Shown here piece after piece: positions 24,005 through 34,370 of a stretch of DNA of 64,000 nt. The notes under the pieces were generated by a model, which was not told where the DNA came from, searched no databases, and saw nothing but the letters and a program-made list of their open reading frames with translations. Location: NCBI GenBank assembly GCA_951217055.1, contig OX578276.1:133226587-133290586 (forward strand). The letters are read 5' to 3'. Source of the DNA: Gerris lacustris. Lineage: Eukaryota > Arthropoda > Insecta > Hemiptera > Gerridae. The translations under genes were made by a program, and so were the position numbers. Each line of letters starts with the position of its first letter. The first letter of the stretch is position 1.

Positions 24005-24715
24005 CTCCACACCAGGGCCGTATTTCTAAATAGGCCGAGTAGGCCGCGGCCTAGAGCGGCAAATTTTTAAGGGGCGGCAAAATTTACCAACTAAACTTTT
24101 GTACGAAAGTCATATAATAATTTGTGATGCAAAAGTTAGGCCTTGGGTGCGATAAGAGCGGCTAGAGAGTTGAGCGACGTATGGTGTGAGCAGCACCACT
24201 CTGTTTTTGCAACCTTCTGCTTGCAAACGTAAAATGCGGTTGCTACGATTGCTCCTAACGGCGGGCATAAGAGAGGCTCGCTGCTTACTTCCGCCCGGGA
24301 GGTTAGAACACGTCTCCCGAGGCCTTACAAACTGTCACTGTCAGGGTATTTATTATAATGTGTCTATTTAGTAAACCACATGGATACTAAATAGATAATA
24401 GACACAAAATTAAGGCGGAGATAAAAGCTCGTAGTATTTCAATATGTTGTTATTTTAACATAAAGATGGTGACGATGCCGATGTGGATACGAACTTACAA
24501 CTTTGTTGCCCCATCAAACCTGTGGTAACCATGCAGCTCTTCCAGCGCCATGCCGCCACAATATTTCGCATCGTCACAATATTTTGTATTTATTCAAGAA
24601 AACAACATATTTTTATATATATATAATAAAATTATAAATTCAATTATACAAACTCATTAATACCTAATATATATACAAAAAAACATGTGTGAGGCTCTCG
24701 CGCATTAGAAGTGAA

Positions 24716-24780
24716 CAGTGGCGTAGCTAGACCATTGGGGGCCCCCGCAAGAACTTTTTGGGGGCCCCTGTGAAACTTAA
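24716..24780 (+). mobile_element. Left end of a second hAT-type element
   Basis: CAGTGGCGTAGCTAGACC followed by GGGGGCCCCCGC is a typical hAT-type terminus. A GCGGGGCCCC block near 27277 may be its other side, but no matching end or duplication was found there. Confidence 0.5.
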
Positions 24781-24884
24781 GTTCTAGGATGCAATGCTCT
24801 CTTTCATTTTTTGACAAATTTATTATTTCAGGATTAAGAAATGGTTATGGGAAATTTAATTGAAAAAAAAAAAATATTACTTCG

Positions 24885-24960
24885 CTAAGGCAACCACATT
24901 TTTTCCAATAAAAATAAATGTTTGTTTTGATATGCTGGTCTTTAAATAGAAATAATACAA
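24885..24960 (-). repeat. Family L repeat, fragment
   Basis: It shares GGCAACCACATTTTTTCC and AATAAAAATAAATGTTTG with 34180-34370 and, inverted, with 38945-39120. Confidence 0.6.
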
Positions 24961-25067
24961 TTAAACTGTAAAAATGTTACACTTGGTCGAGTCTCGAATC
25001 GCAAACTTCGTTACACGATTTCACTCTATGAAAAAATTCACTCTACCGCCGCCAAAGAAGTTTCACT

Positions 25068-26280
25068 TCAAAAAATCGGTCCGAGACAACTTAGACAAAC
25101 TTTCTCATAGACTCATTTATTAGTTTTAGTAGGTAAATTTAATTATTATTGAACATTTTATCAAATTTTATAGTAAAAATAACTTCTCATGGGCGGGGAA
25201 TCGAACCCGGGCTCCCTCCGTCCGCGTTTTAAGCTATTTTCTCAGGAACTAGATTTTTCCCGGGAAAATGGTATATATCATTAGATTCGCATTTAAATGG
25301 ACTACACATTAGAATTTTTTAATCAAAATCGTTGGAACCGTTTTCGAGAAATAATTTTGCTTCCGCACTCACCAAAGGTAACGGAAACTATGTCATCGTT
25401 CAGAAGAACGAAAAAGTTTTAGGTCTCTGATTTCAAAAATTCCAAGACAGAAATCCGTTTCAAAGATCAGGGATCATTTTTGGTTCCGTGTCTGTCTGTC
25501 GTTCATTTTTGCGAACCAACATATCTTAAAAACTATACGTCCAATTTTAATGAAATTTGGGTGGTAGGTCATGAGCAATCCATTGTTGGTCCCATATACG
25601 TTTCAACCTTCTGCGTCCATTTGTTTCTCTTCCACATGCGCACAAACATACATTAATTTACACTTATAGCTTCAAAATTACTTATCTGATTTGTATGAAA
25701 ATTTTATAGTTTATCAAAAGTACTGCGCAGATAGCCCCAGATTAATTTGAACCGTATGCGCTCTTTAACTTTTGCTTAATTGATAATTTAATTCAAGTAA
25801 AAATCAAAACAATTTTGACAGATTAAAAAAAACGGGCAAACAATTAAACACATTAGAAAATATGTAAAAGCATAAAATCATTTAAGTACGTGATAGGATG
25901 CGAGGAAGCCATGTGCCACACCAATTGGCAGTCTATTTTTTCACGTTTTTTCCAAGTTTTTGGGGGGTAACACAACCAAATTCGGAGCTAAAATTCATTT
26001 CTCGATTTCACCTCGGGGTATGATTTTTCTAAACATGTAACCCAAATTTCATCAAAATCGGTCCAGTAGTTTAGGCTCCAGGCGTATGCACAGACGACAG
26101 ACAGACGTGAGATGACAGACAGACGTCAGACGACAGACAGACGTCAGACGACAGACAGACAGACATTTTTTAAAAACCACTTTTTTGGACTCAGGGTACC
26201 TCAAAACGTGTAAATCCATCAAAATCTCAAAATCGAATTTTCGCGCCATCACAGTACATTCTCTTTATATGAGAAAGTAA
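25068..26280 (+). repeat. Family B repeat, near full length, interrupted by family A
   Basis: It starts AAAATCGGTCCGAGACAAC and ends with the hairpin CATTCTC-tttatat-GAGAAAGT. Without the inserted family A copy it is about 636 bases, close to the 618 of the next copy. On the minus strand it carries GGTTCGATTCCC near 25200, a perfect pol III B-box. Its CAGACGAC tract is expanded near 26094-26166. Confidence 0.8.
25359..25935 (-). repeat. Family A repeat, full-length copy nested in family B
   Basis: 577 bases from the hairpin end (GCTTCCGCACTC on the plus strand) to GGCAGTCTA. It sits inside a T-run of family B whose uninterrupted form is at about 26724-26740. This fixes both ends of family A. 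Confidence 0.85.
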
Positions 26281-26395
26281 TAATGTTAATATGAAAATAA
26301 TTGTTGGTATTCTGTGTACACCTCTACAAAATTGCCTGAGCAACCTAGAGGAGTCTAATCTAATTTATTTATCTATAGGATCACTAAAGTGTAGA

Positions 26396-27013
26396 AAAAT
26401 TTGTCCAAGACAACTCAGAAAAACGTTTTAACAGAAATAATCATTTACCATACGAGTTCATAATTACTTAGCCCAGTGTTTTCCATTTATTAGTTTTCGT
26501 TTGTAAATTTAATTATTATTGAACATTTCATCAAATTTTATAATAAAAATAACTTCTCCCAGGCGGGGAATTGAACCTGGGCCCTGTCCATCCGCGTTTT
26601 TAGCTATTTTCACAGGAACTAGATTTTTCCCGGGTAAACGGCTTATATCGTTTGATTCGTATTTAAATAGACTAAATTTTAAAAATATTTAATCAAAATC
26701 GTCGGAACCATTTCGAGAAATAATTTTTTTTCACGTTATTTCAGAGTTTTTGGGGGATAGCGCCCCTAAATTTTGAGCTAAAATTCATTTATCAATTTCG
26801 CCTCGGGGTATGACTTTTCTAAACATGTATGATAAATTTTATCAAAATCGGCCCAGTAGTTAAGGCTCCAGGCATCTGCACTGACAGACGGCAGACAGAC
26901 ATTTTAATAACCACTTTTTTGGACTCAGGGTACCTCAAAACGTGTAAATCCATCAAAATCTCAAAATCGAATTTTCGCGCGATCACAGTACATTCTCTTT
27001 ATTTGAGAAAGTA
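26396..27013 (+). repeat. Family B repeat, uninterrupted copy
   Basis: It has all landmarks of the neighbouring copy: the head at AAAATTTGTCCAAGACAAC, GGTTCAATTCC (B-box variant, minus strand) near 26570, AATCAAAATCGTCGGAACC, ATCAAAATCGGCCCAGTAG and a terminal hairpin. The bases just outside its right end match those outside the neighbouring copy. Confidence 0.8.
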
Positions 27014-27112
27014 ATAATGTTAATATGACAATAATTAACTTGGTGCGTAGGCTTCCGCGGGTAGACTCGTAATAAACAGCTTGGTTTTCCGGTGACTTGG
27101 TGTTCCCCCGGG

Positions 27113-27187
27113 ACCTCAAAACGTGTAAATCCAATCGGAATCTCAAAATTTAATTTGACGAAATCACAATACTTTCTCTTTATATGT
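27113..27187 (+). repeat. Family B tail fragment
   Basis: CTCAAAACGTGTAAATCCAA and ACTTTCTCTTTATATG identify the last part of family B. Confidence 0.6.
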
Positions 27188-27424
27188 AATTTTAAAAAAA
27201 TACTAGAATATCTTTTAAATTATTGGGTGTAGGAATGTAGGAATCTAATTTCAAGAATCTTCATAAATCTTCTAAATTTTGCGGGGCCCCTGGACCCCCG
27301 CTTATTGCGATGATTTGCAAATAAGTCGTGCTTCATCCCCCCCCCTCGCCCGTGCTATAATTGGGGCGGCAAATTCACCCTAGCCTACAGGCGGCAAAAG
27401 CCTAAATCCGGCTCTGCTCCACAC

Positions 27425-28898
27425 TAATGATCACATCGATAGATGTGATCATGTTAAGTGACTAATACCTCCATCCTGAAATAACTAAATTATTCTGGCC
27501 ATCCTTTTAGCAAAAAAAGTAACTTAAGGAAAAATTAGGGGCACAGATAAAATTAAGACGTTAGAATTATAAGTATTCGCTGAGATTCACTCCAAATTGG
27601 AATTCTTTGACCAAGGAAAACCTTTCAATGAAAAAGTTGTATTCGCGACAAACAGCTATGCCTAATTGCCTAAGATAACATTTCTTAAAGCTAGAGTTTT
27701 TAAAAAGGTATTAATCTTGGGGAAAAAAATATTGACAAAAAAAAAAACAGCTTAAAACTTTCATTACGGACGGGGTTACTTTCTTCAATTATACTAATAA
27801 CAATAGTATTAATAAATGTATTTGTTAGTGTATTGATACACGACATTGCATACACATAACACAGTGAATCACTGATTCTTATCTGAGAATTTACCTAAGT
27901 CCTAATAATCGGTTTGCTGGGAAACCTCAACCACAAACGTATTAGCATCAAACCGGTTACCAAAATAGCTATTGTTGCTCTAATTTTCACAAAATCACAG
28001 CCGAAACAACTAATTTTCATTAATTATAATTATAAAGATAATAATTAACTCCAGCTTGCAGTTTTATTCTTAAGGTTATAATAATATGGTCCAATATGTC
28101 GAACAAAATATTCTCATATAAATATTGATACTGTATTTAATTCTGATAGAATCTCGCATTAAATTGATTCACTATTAAATAATGAATATATTATATATAT
28201 ATATGAAATATATCAGACAAACTTTCTCTGTTGACTTAAATGTGATACTGTATTTAAATTCCAGAATATCTAATTTAATTTCTTAGAATAATACAATATA
28301 TAGAAGGAGGATCACTGATAACATTGAAGCCAACTTTGTATGTGTCCCTTAATCCGCGTTCTAAAAATTCATTTTTGAAATTTGTGACGTCATAACTATA
28401 AAATTTTTTGCCTTCGGTTTTTTAATTTAATTTTTAGTAAATTTTAATTATTGATAGTTAGTTTCGTCTATTGTATTATTTTTATTGTGTTTTATCTTAT
28501 TTTTAGCTTGAAATATGCTGAAAATAATGTTTATTATATCATGCCGTGCGAGGTGAAAAAAATGACGTCAGAGTGAAACGTAAACAATAACCAATGGCAG
28601 GGTTTGTCTTCTTGATTGTTTGTGAGCGGGCTTTGAATAGTTACAAAAGTATGTCCAACCTTCTCCAGTATAATGAAAAAAATGAGTGTTGTTATGTTGG
28701 CAGCCTGGTTTTAAGGACACAACATCTCGGCAAAAGTTGGCTTCAGTCTCTTATCAGTAATTGCTTAGGATTCCGATTCTATGCTCCATCTATATATAGT
28801 ATTATTCTAAGTTTAATTTATTTAAAATATATATATATTTAAAAGCGTTCAACAGGTGTTATTTAATTTGTTTTCTATTTTCAAAACAATAATTTTTA
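27425..28898. other. Unassigned stretch with two TGACGTCA sites
   Basis: Perfect CRE-type palindromes TGACGTCA occur near 28384 and 28563. A short frame follows at 28594-28842, without a recognisable domain. I do not call a gene. Duplicated words GATACTGTATTTAA lie at about 28128 and 28244. Confidence 0.35.
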
Positions 28899-29174
28899 TT
28901 TGGAAAACTAGATTTTTCCCAGAAAAACTACTTACATCGTTAGATTCGTATTTTGATCCCCAAATTAAGAGGTAAAATTCATTTCCCGAATTTGCCTCGG
29001 GTAATGGTTTTCTGATCCAGTATCCCAAATTTCATCAAAATCGGCCCATATTTAAAAACAACTCTTTGGACTCAGGACCTTATAAAACGTAAATCCATCA
29101 AAATCTCAAATCGAATGTTTGCGCCATCACAATACTTTCTCTTTATATATTCTAGGTATATATGAGAAAGTAAA
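28899..29174 (+). repeat. Family B repeat, internally deleted
   Basis: It has AACTAGATTTTTCCCAG, TTTCATCAAAATCGGCCCA and CATCAAAATCTCAAATCG, and a terminal hairpin whose loop is enlarged. The CAGACAGA tract is absent. Confidence 0.75.
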
Positions 29175-29309
29175 CATTTTTTAACAGTCGGTTGTTTACT
29201 TTTTGTTTTCATATTTCAACAAAATAAGATTTATTTTAGTCTATATGATGCTATCGAAATTATGCATAATACGCTATTATTATTATTATTTTCTAAACAC
29301 AAACCTAAA

Positions 29310-29385
29310 ATTAAAGTTTTTGATTTCTCCTCGGGGTGTGATTTTTCTTAACATGTGCTCAATTTCATTTAAAACCACCCAGCAG
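29310..29385 (+). repeat. Family B middle fragment
   Basis: CTCCTCGGGGTGTGATTTTTC and a degenerate TTTCATTTAAAACC part match the family B middle. Confidence 0.5.
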
Positions 29386-30022
29386 TTTAAATAAATCGGC
29401 CCCAGTTGGTTAAATAAAAGCGAATCGTCAAATATTGTTCCCACAGTAACAGGGAGGGAATAAAAACAGAGTCAATGTCAATGTCAAAGAGACATTCTCG
29501 GAACAATCCCACAATAGGCAGTTGATCCTTCCAGAAGGAACTGTGAGAGATGACAGTCCGTATCAATGTGCCAGTGACCGGTTAGAGTCAGTTCAAGGTC
29601 ATGTGTCTAGCCGCCTCAATATACCAGAATAATAGTAGGACAATCAGTGCCATTATGCAGACTAATTGGCACTATTATGTCAACGGAGCGTGAGATTTAC
29701 AGCTTCCCTTTAACACCTGTCACTGATTATTTATTTATAGGTGACAACTCCCACCGACTTCATTCCCTTTATAACTTTCACTCTTCCAACGATTATTATT
29801 TATTCCCACTAATGAACTAGAGGTAAGTTTGTAATTGTAGATACTCATTAAGACCACACATATATATGTTTTTAAATAAATAAAATGAACTAACAATTTC
29901 TGATTTAAAAGAGGACTCTAATTATATTAAGACTTAATTAAAATCATAAAATACAAAACAAATTAACATTTGAAATATAATAGTGTTGAAACCATACATA
30001 ACATGCTACTTAAAATACTCAC

Positions 30023-30024
<2 letters not shown>
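29386..30024. other. Unassigned stretch
   Basis: Relatively GC-richer at 29400-29720 but with no convincing frame or repeat. No feature can be supported. Confidence 0.35.

Positions 30025-30114
<90 letters not shown>
30025..30114. repeat. (AT)n microsatellite
   Basis: About 90 bases of AT dinucleotides. Confidence 0.95.
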
Positions 30115-30121
<7 letters not shown>

Positions 30122-30164
30122 TTAAGTTTTTGGTAGTTTCCATACTAAGGAAAGTTTAAATTTT

Positions 30165-30267
30165 AATTTAAATCAAATTATAATTATTATTTAGTACGGG
30201 CAGACGCGCGCGGGAGTGTATTTTTCACTGTTGTTTCCCGTAGTAAATAATAATTATAATTTGATTT

Positions 30268-30272
<5 letters not shown>
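30165..30272. repeat. Inverted repeat, 36-bp arms around a GC-rich loop
   Basis: The arms at 30165-30200 and 30237-30272 match at 35 of 36 positions. They begin AATTTAAATCAAATTATAAT and end at CGGG. The 36-base loop contains ACGCGCGCGGGAG, unlike the surroundings. (AT)n arrays flank the structure on both sides. It may be a small MITE or fold-back element. Confidence 0.85.

Positions 30273-30338
<66 letters not shown>
30273..30338. repeat. (AT)n microsatellite
   Basis: About 66 bases of AT dinucleotides directly abutting the inverted repeat. Confidence 0.95.
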
Positions 30339-30340
<2 letters not shown>

Positions 30341-30555
30341 CTTATTAATTTAAATTGATAGTCCCCAATATCCTGTGGGACCACATCTATTTTTTATTGT
30401 TAGTTGAAATTAATATTGAACTATAATAAATAACTAATAAATGTAATGTGTATAACTATATTATAAAGGCTACTTTTGACAGACCATCCAAATTTTGCCA
30501 TTTAAAAAATATAATAGTGTTGAAACCATATATAACATGCTATTTCGTACATAAA

Positions 30556-30872
30556 TAGACTGTCAATTAGAGTGGCCCATAACTTCCTCGCATTCTATCA
30601 CTTAATTGATTTTATGCTTTTACAAGCCATTATTATCTAATTTCTTTAATTGTTTCCCCCATTTTTTCAATATATAAAAATTGTTTTGATTTATTACATA
30701 AATTAAAGTTAAAGAAGCGCAGAAGGTTGAAATTAATGTTGGGCTATCTCCGGTCTACTATGAAATCATCCAAATTTCATAAAACTCAGATAAATATATA
30801 CTTTTGAAGATATAGGCGTAAATAAAAGTACGATTGTGCGCATGTGGAAGAGAAAAAAAACAAAAATGGGTA
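30556..30872 (+). repeat. Family A repeat, 5' half
   Basis: Head TAGACTGTCAATTAGAGTGG, then TTTATGCTTTTACAAGCC and GTGCGCATGTGGAAGAG. The 3' hairpin half is absent. Confidence 0.75.
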
Positions 30873-32128
30873 AAGAACAACAATGAACTTGACCAATACA
30901 TTGAAATAAAATTAAATGCGATATTAGTTTAAATTTCTTCTCAAAGAACTGAAAATTTAAAATAAAAAATGCAATTAATAACGTGTTTAGAATCAAATGT
31001 TGAGTTTAATACTAAATAACTATAAGAACACGTCATCAAAAAATTTAAAATATAACTTCTGGCGCTATCTAAACCACTGTAACTGGTTTATAAACTAATA
31101 TAATAAACAATAATAATAATAAAAAGGAAACATTTTATGATGAGTACTTCATGGTATTGTTATACAAAATGTCAAATACTTTAAGATTAAAGAAGCAATC
31201 TTTTGTATTCGAATTGACTATTATCATCCCAAATATACTAATATTTACAAAGTACAAAATAAACTATACTTTGTGTGGTCACAATATATTACAATGTATC
31301 AAGTTTTGCATACAAATGTCTATTTATAAAAAAAAAAATAATAAAAGAGAAGCCGCGTCCATTAAATTACCTTAAGCTATATTCTATATTATTGTCTAGG
31401 CAAGAAGAATAGAAACAATAATATATGATAAACACGATTAAAAATAAAAGTCAAATATTTAACATCAAAGGATTAAAAAAAAGGGAAAATCAAGAATATT
31501 TGAAAAAGTGAAAAAAATGTCTAGACAAAAAAATGTTGGTGTTTTTTTAATGCAAATTTATCATATTATTTTACCATTTTTTAACATTATTATACTAGCA
31601 TAATAAGTAGGAATTAAGAAACACAAAAAAATCAAAGAATCTGTAGTCAAATATAGTTTTAAAAATCTTTTAATTTATTTTAATCTTGATTTAGACTAAC
31701 CATTATTAAAATATTTGTTTTTGGTTTATTTGTTAGAAATAAAAAATGAAGAAGAAAAAAGCAGGACGGAGCAAGTGGGAAGAACAACATCGCACTCGGC
31801 CACAAAAACATAATAATTAAAAAACAATCTCTCCACTGTAAATTTACAAATGCTAATTCAAAGAGTAACAGTTAAATATGTCATATAAATCGTTAAGTAA
31901 GGATTAAAATTTAGTAGGTCTACAATGTAGACTCTCCATGATTACTCCCTCTTTATTCTGTTCTACTCAATTAATTACAACTAAAATGCAACCTGCACGA
32001 CCAATTAATGTCAAACAGTAGGCATTCATTTAAATTTTCTTTATATATTCGATATTGTCTTAAGCCAATGTTAACAAATAATTTCACCCTTTCAAGGATG
32101 TATTAGTGTATTTCTTCATATTATTTAA

Positions 32129-32131
<3 letters not shown>
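30873..32131. other. AT-rich stretch, nothing recognised
   Basis: Short AT-driven frames only (for example 31151-31375). No repeat match. Confidence 0.45.
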
Positions 32132-32225
<94 letters not shown>

Positions 32226-32226
32226 T
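32132..32226. repeat. (AT)n microsatellite with one interruption
   Basis: About 95 bases, interrupted by TGTA near 32206. Confidence 0.95.
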
Positions 32227-32396
32227 TGTTTCTAAACCATGCATGAAAACTGATCAAGATTAAATTTTATATTAGACATTACGTTTTAATGAATGATTGC
32301 GATTCGTAATTTAAAGGATAATTGTTACATTTAAATATTCCTGTATTTTATAAATAATAATTATTTTCGACCCTAATTAAGTTAGGGTCGAAATTT

Positions 32397-32731
32397 AAGG
32401 AGCGAAGACGGTTGAAATTAATCTGGGGCCATCTGCAGGCTACTTTCGACAAAATTTAATATAAATCAGATAAGTACTTTTGAAGTTATAAGTGTAAATA
32501 AATGTATGTTTGTGCGCATGTGGAAGAGAAACATATAGATGCAGAAGGTCGAAACTTATATGGGACAATAATTATGTCATTTTTATATGTTGGTTCGCAA
32601 AATTAAGCTACAAACCGACAAACAGACACAGAACCAAAAATGTTCTGAACCAGAAATGTGTGATACAGATTGCTGTCAAACGTTCTTGGGAACGATAACA
32701 TAGCTTCCGTTACCTTGGGTAAGCTCGGAAG
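32397..32731 (+). repeat. Family A repeat, lacking the head
   Basis: GTTGAAATTAATCTGGGGCC, GTGCGCATGTGGAAGAG, ATGTTGGTTCGCAAAA, a CAGACACAGAACC tract and the terminal hairpin ending CTCGGAAG. Confidence 0.75.
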
Positions 32732-32946
32732 ATAAAAGGAATTGCAGTCAAATTAATTTACAATTTCAAAATGATGACAAAATAAACACTGGGAAGAGGG
32801 GGTACTAACCATTTATTACAGTAATTATGTACATAAATATTCAATTAGTAAATACCCGTTTCTTTCAATAGGTTAAAAAAGGCGCCATACAGATCCAGTA
32901 ATTATTATTTTATACCATTTATTAGACTCTATTAAATACGATAATT

Positions 32947-32950
<4 letters not shown>

Positions 32951-33005
<55 letters not shown>
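32951..33005. repeat. (AT)n microsatellite
   Basis: About 55 bases. Possible very degenerate family B sequence follows to about 33250 (TTTAATAGCTTAGGCTCCTCG). Confidence 0.9.
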
Positions 33006-33008
<3 letters not shown>

Positions 33009-33633
33009 TTACCCTAGTTTCCAGTTTTTAATAAAAATTAAGTTAAAAATTCAACAAATTTAATTTTATAGATGGGTTTAATAGCTTAGGCTCCTCGCGT
33101 CAGACTAAAGACTTAAGCACAGTCGGAGACATTATCTTATAAAAAGTGTGCATGGATTATGGAACCATAAAACTATAATTGATCTGTCTCAAAATCTAAT
33201 TACTATAACTGCTTTTACAATACTTCCTTTAGATATATCATGTCTATTATACTATGATAAGGAAGTAAAAAATAAAAAAATACAATCATACTTTTACTAG
33301 AGAGCAATTGCAAATATTTAATAAAATTAATAAAGACATATTATATCAAGTAAACATACCAATCATATCACGTTAATCATATGATAAGATAAATGAGTCA
33401 ATTTCATGTTTGTTCTTTTTTTATAATAGCTAGTTTTATTGTATTTCGGTATATTTTAAATTGAAAGGTTGAAAATAATGATTTCTTTGTCTAAAAGCAA
33501 GAAAATCTTTACGTCATATAAACACAAGGAATTTCAGTCTAGACAACATTAACGAGATTCTTTAGGTGATTAAGCTCGAGGACCAAATGTGCCAGATAAT
33601 AGCAAAGTATTCTGCGTTTCAACACAATTTAAA

Positions 33634-33848
33634 TAGTCTGCCAATTAGTGTGGCACATTATTACCTACCAGCCAAATTTCATTAAAATCGGATGAGTAGT
33701 TTTTAAGATATGTTGCTTCGCAAAAAATGAGCGACCCCTGATGTCTGAAACGGATTTCTGTCTTGAAATTTTTTTAATCAGCCACATTCAAATTAATTTT
33801 TCTTCAGAACGATCAGGTAGCTTCCGTTACCTTCGGTAAGTTCGGAAG
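33634..33848 (+). repeat. Family A repeat, internal-deletion derivative (215 bp)
   Basis: The head TAGTCTGCCAATTAGTGTGG is followed almost at once by the tail half (ATTTCATTAAAATCGGATG) and the terminal hairpin ending TTCGGAAG. Both ends are kept and the roughly 360-base middle is missing. Confidence 0.8.
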
Positions 33849-34179
33849 AAAAAATAATTTAGGCGTACTCATTAAGTATACATCAAGTATTTGCCTCGGA
33901 GCAGCGCTAAACATAATTCATCATCGGATCAGATCAACGCTTTGGGATAAATTGTCGCTATGATATAAGCATACTTTTTTCAGATCCCCTATCTCTAGGA
34001 TTCTGTAGCTACTGCATATTAATACTGTATTAATACTACTGAACTTAATAAGACGTTTATTTCTTTTAAAAATGGTTAATTAAATCGTTTAATATATCCG
34101 TCTGTAAAATCTGTCTAATGAATTTAGCATCATTTATATAATCGTGTAGTGTCCCAACGGCGACGACTCATCACGAAAT

Positions 34180-34370
34180 GATTTTTAATTGCTAAGCTGA
34201 GGCAACCACATTTATTCCAATAAAAATAAATGTTTGTTTTGATTTGTTGGTCTTCAAATAGGTATAATAACTTATCTAAATAGATATCTAAATTAATTTA
34301 CTTAATTTTACTTTTTTTCTAACTATAAAATTAAGCCCGGTGCCACGGGCTTAACGGCTCTTATATAATA
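34180..34370 (-). repeat. Family L repeat with terminal hairpin
   Basis: It shares GGCAACCACATTTATTCC, AATAAAAATAAATGTTTG and ATCTAAATTAATTTAC with 24885-24960 and, inverted, 38945-39120. It ends near 34331-34355 in a hairpin, TTAAGCCCG-GTGCCA-CGGGCTTAA. Confidence 0.7.

Larger units (their letters stand above)
24013..27416. mobile_element. hAT-type non-autonomous element, 3.4 kb, with nested repeats
   Basis: The 8-bp duplication CTCCACAC flanks both ends (24005-24012 and 27417-27424). The left end is CAGGGCCGTATTT and the right end, read inward, is CAGAGCCGGATTT. Terminal CAG and an 8-bp duplication are hAT superfamily hallmarks. No transposase motif was found, so the element is non-autonomous. 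GGGGCGGCAAA near both ends confirms one unit. Inside lie a second hAT-like left end at 24716, a family B repeat split by a family A repeat, a second family B repeat and a fragment of a third. Confidence 0.8.

Noticed and set aside
24186..24371. hAT transposase fragment inside the 3.4-kb hAT element
   Set aside because: The frame shows no RNase H-like or dimerisation motif of hAT transposases. It is probably chance in GC-richer filler.
25190..25225. A tRNA gene
   Set aside because: Only a B-box-like part is present. No cloverleaf, anticodon arm or discriminator could be read, and the sequence lies inside a dispersed repeat.
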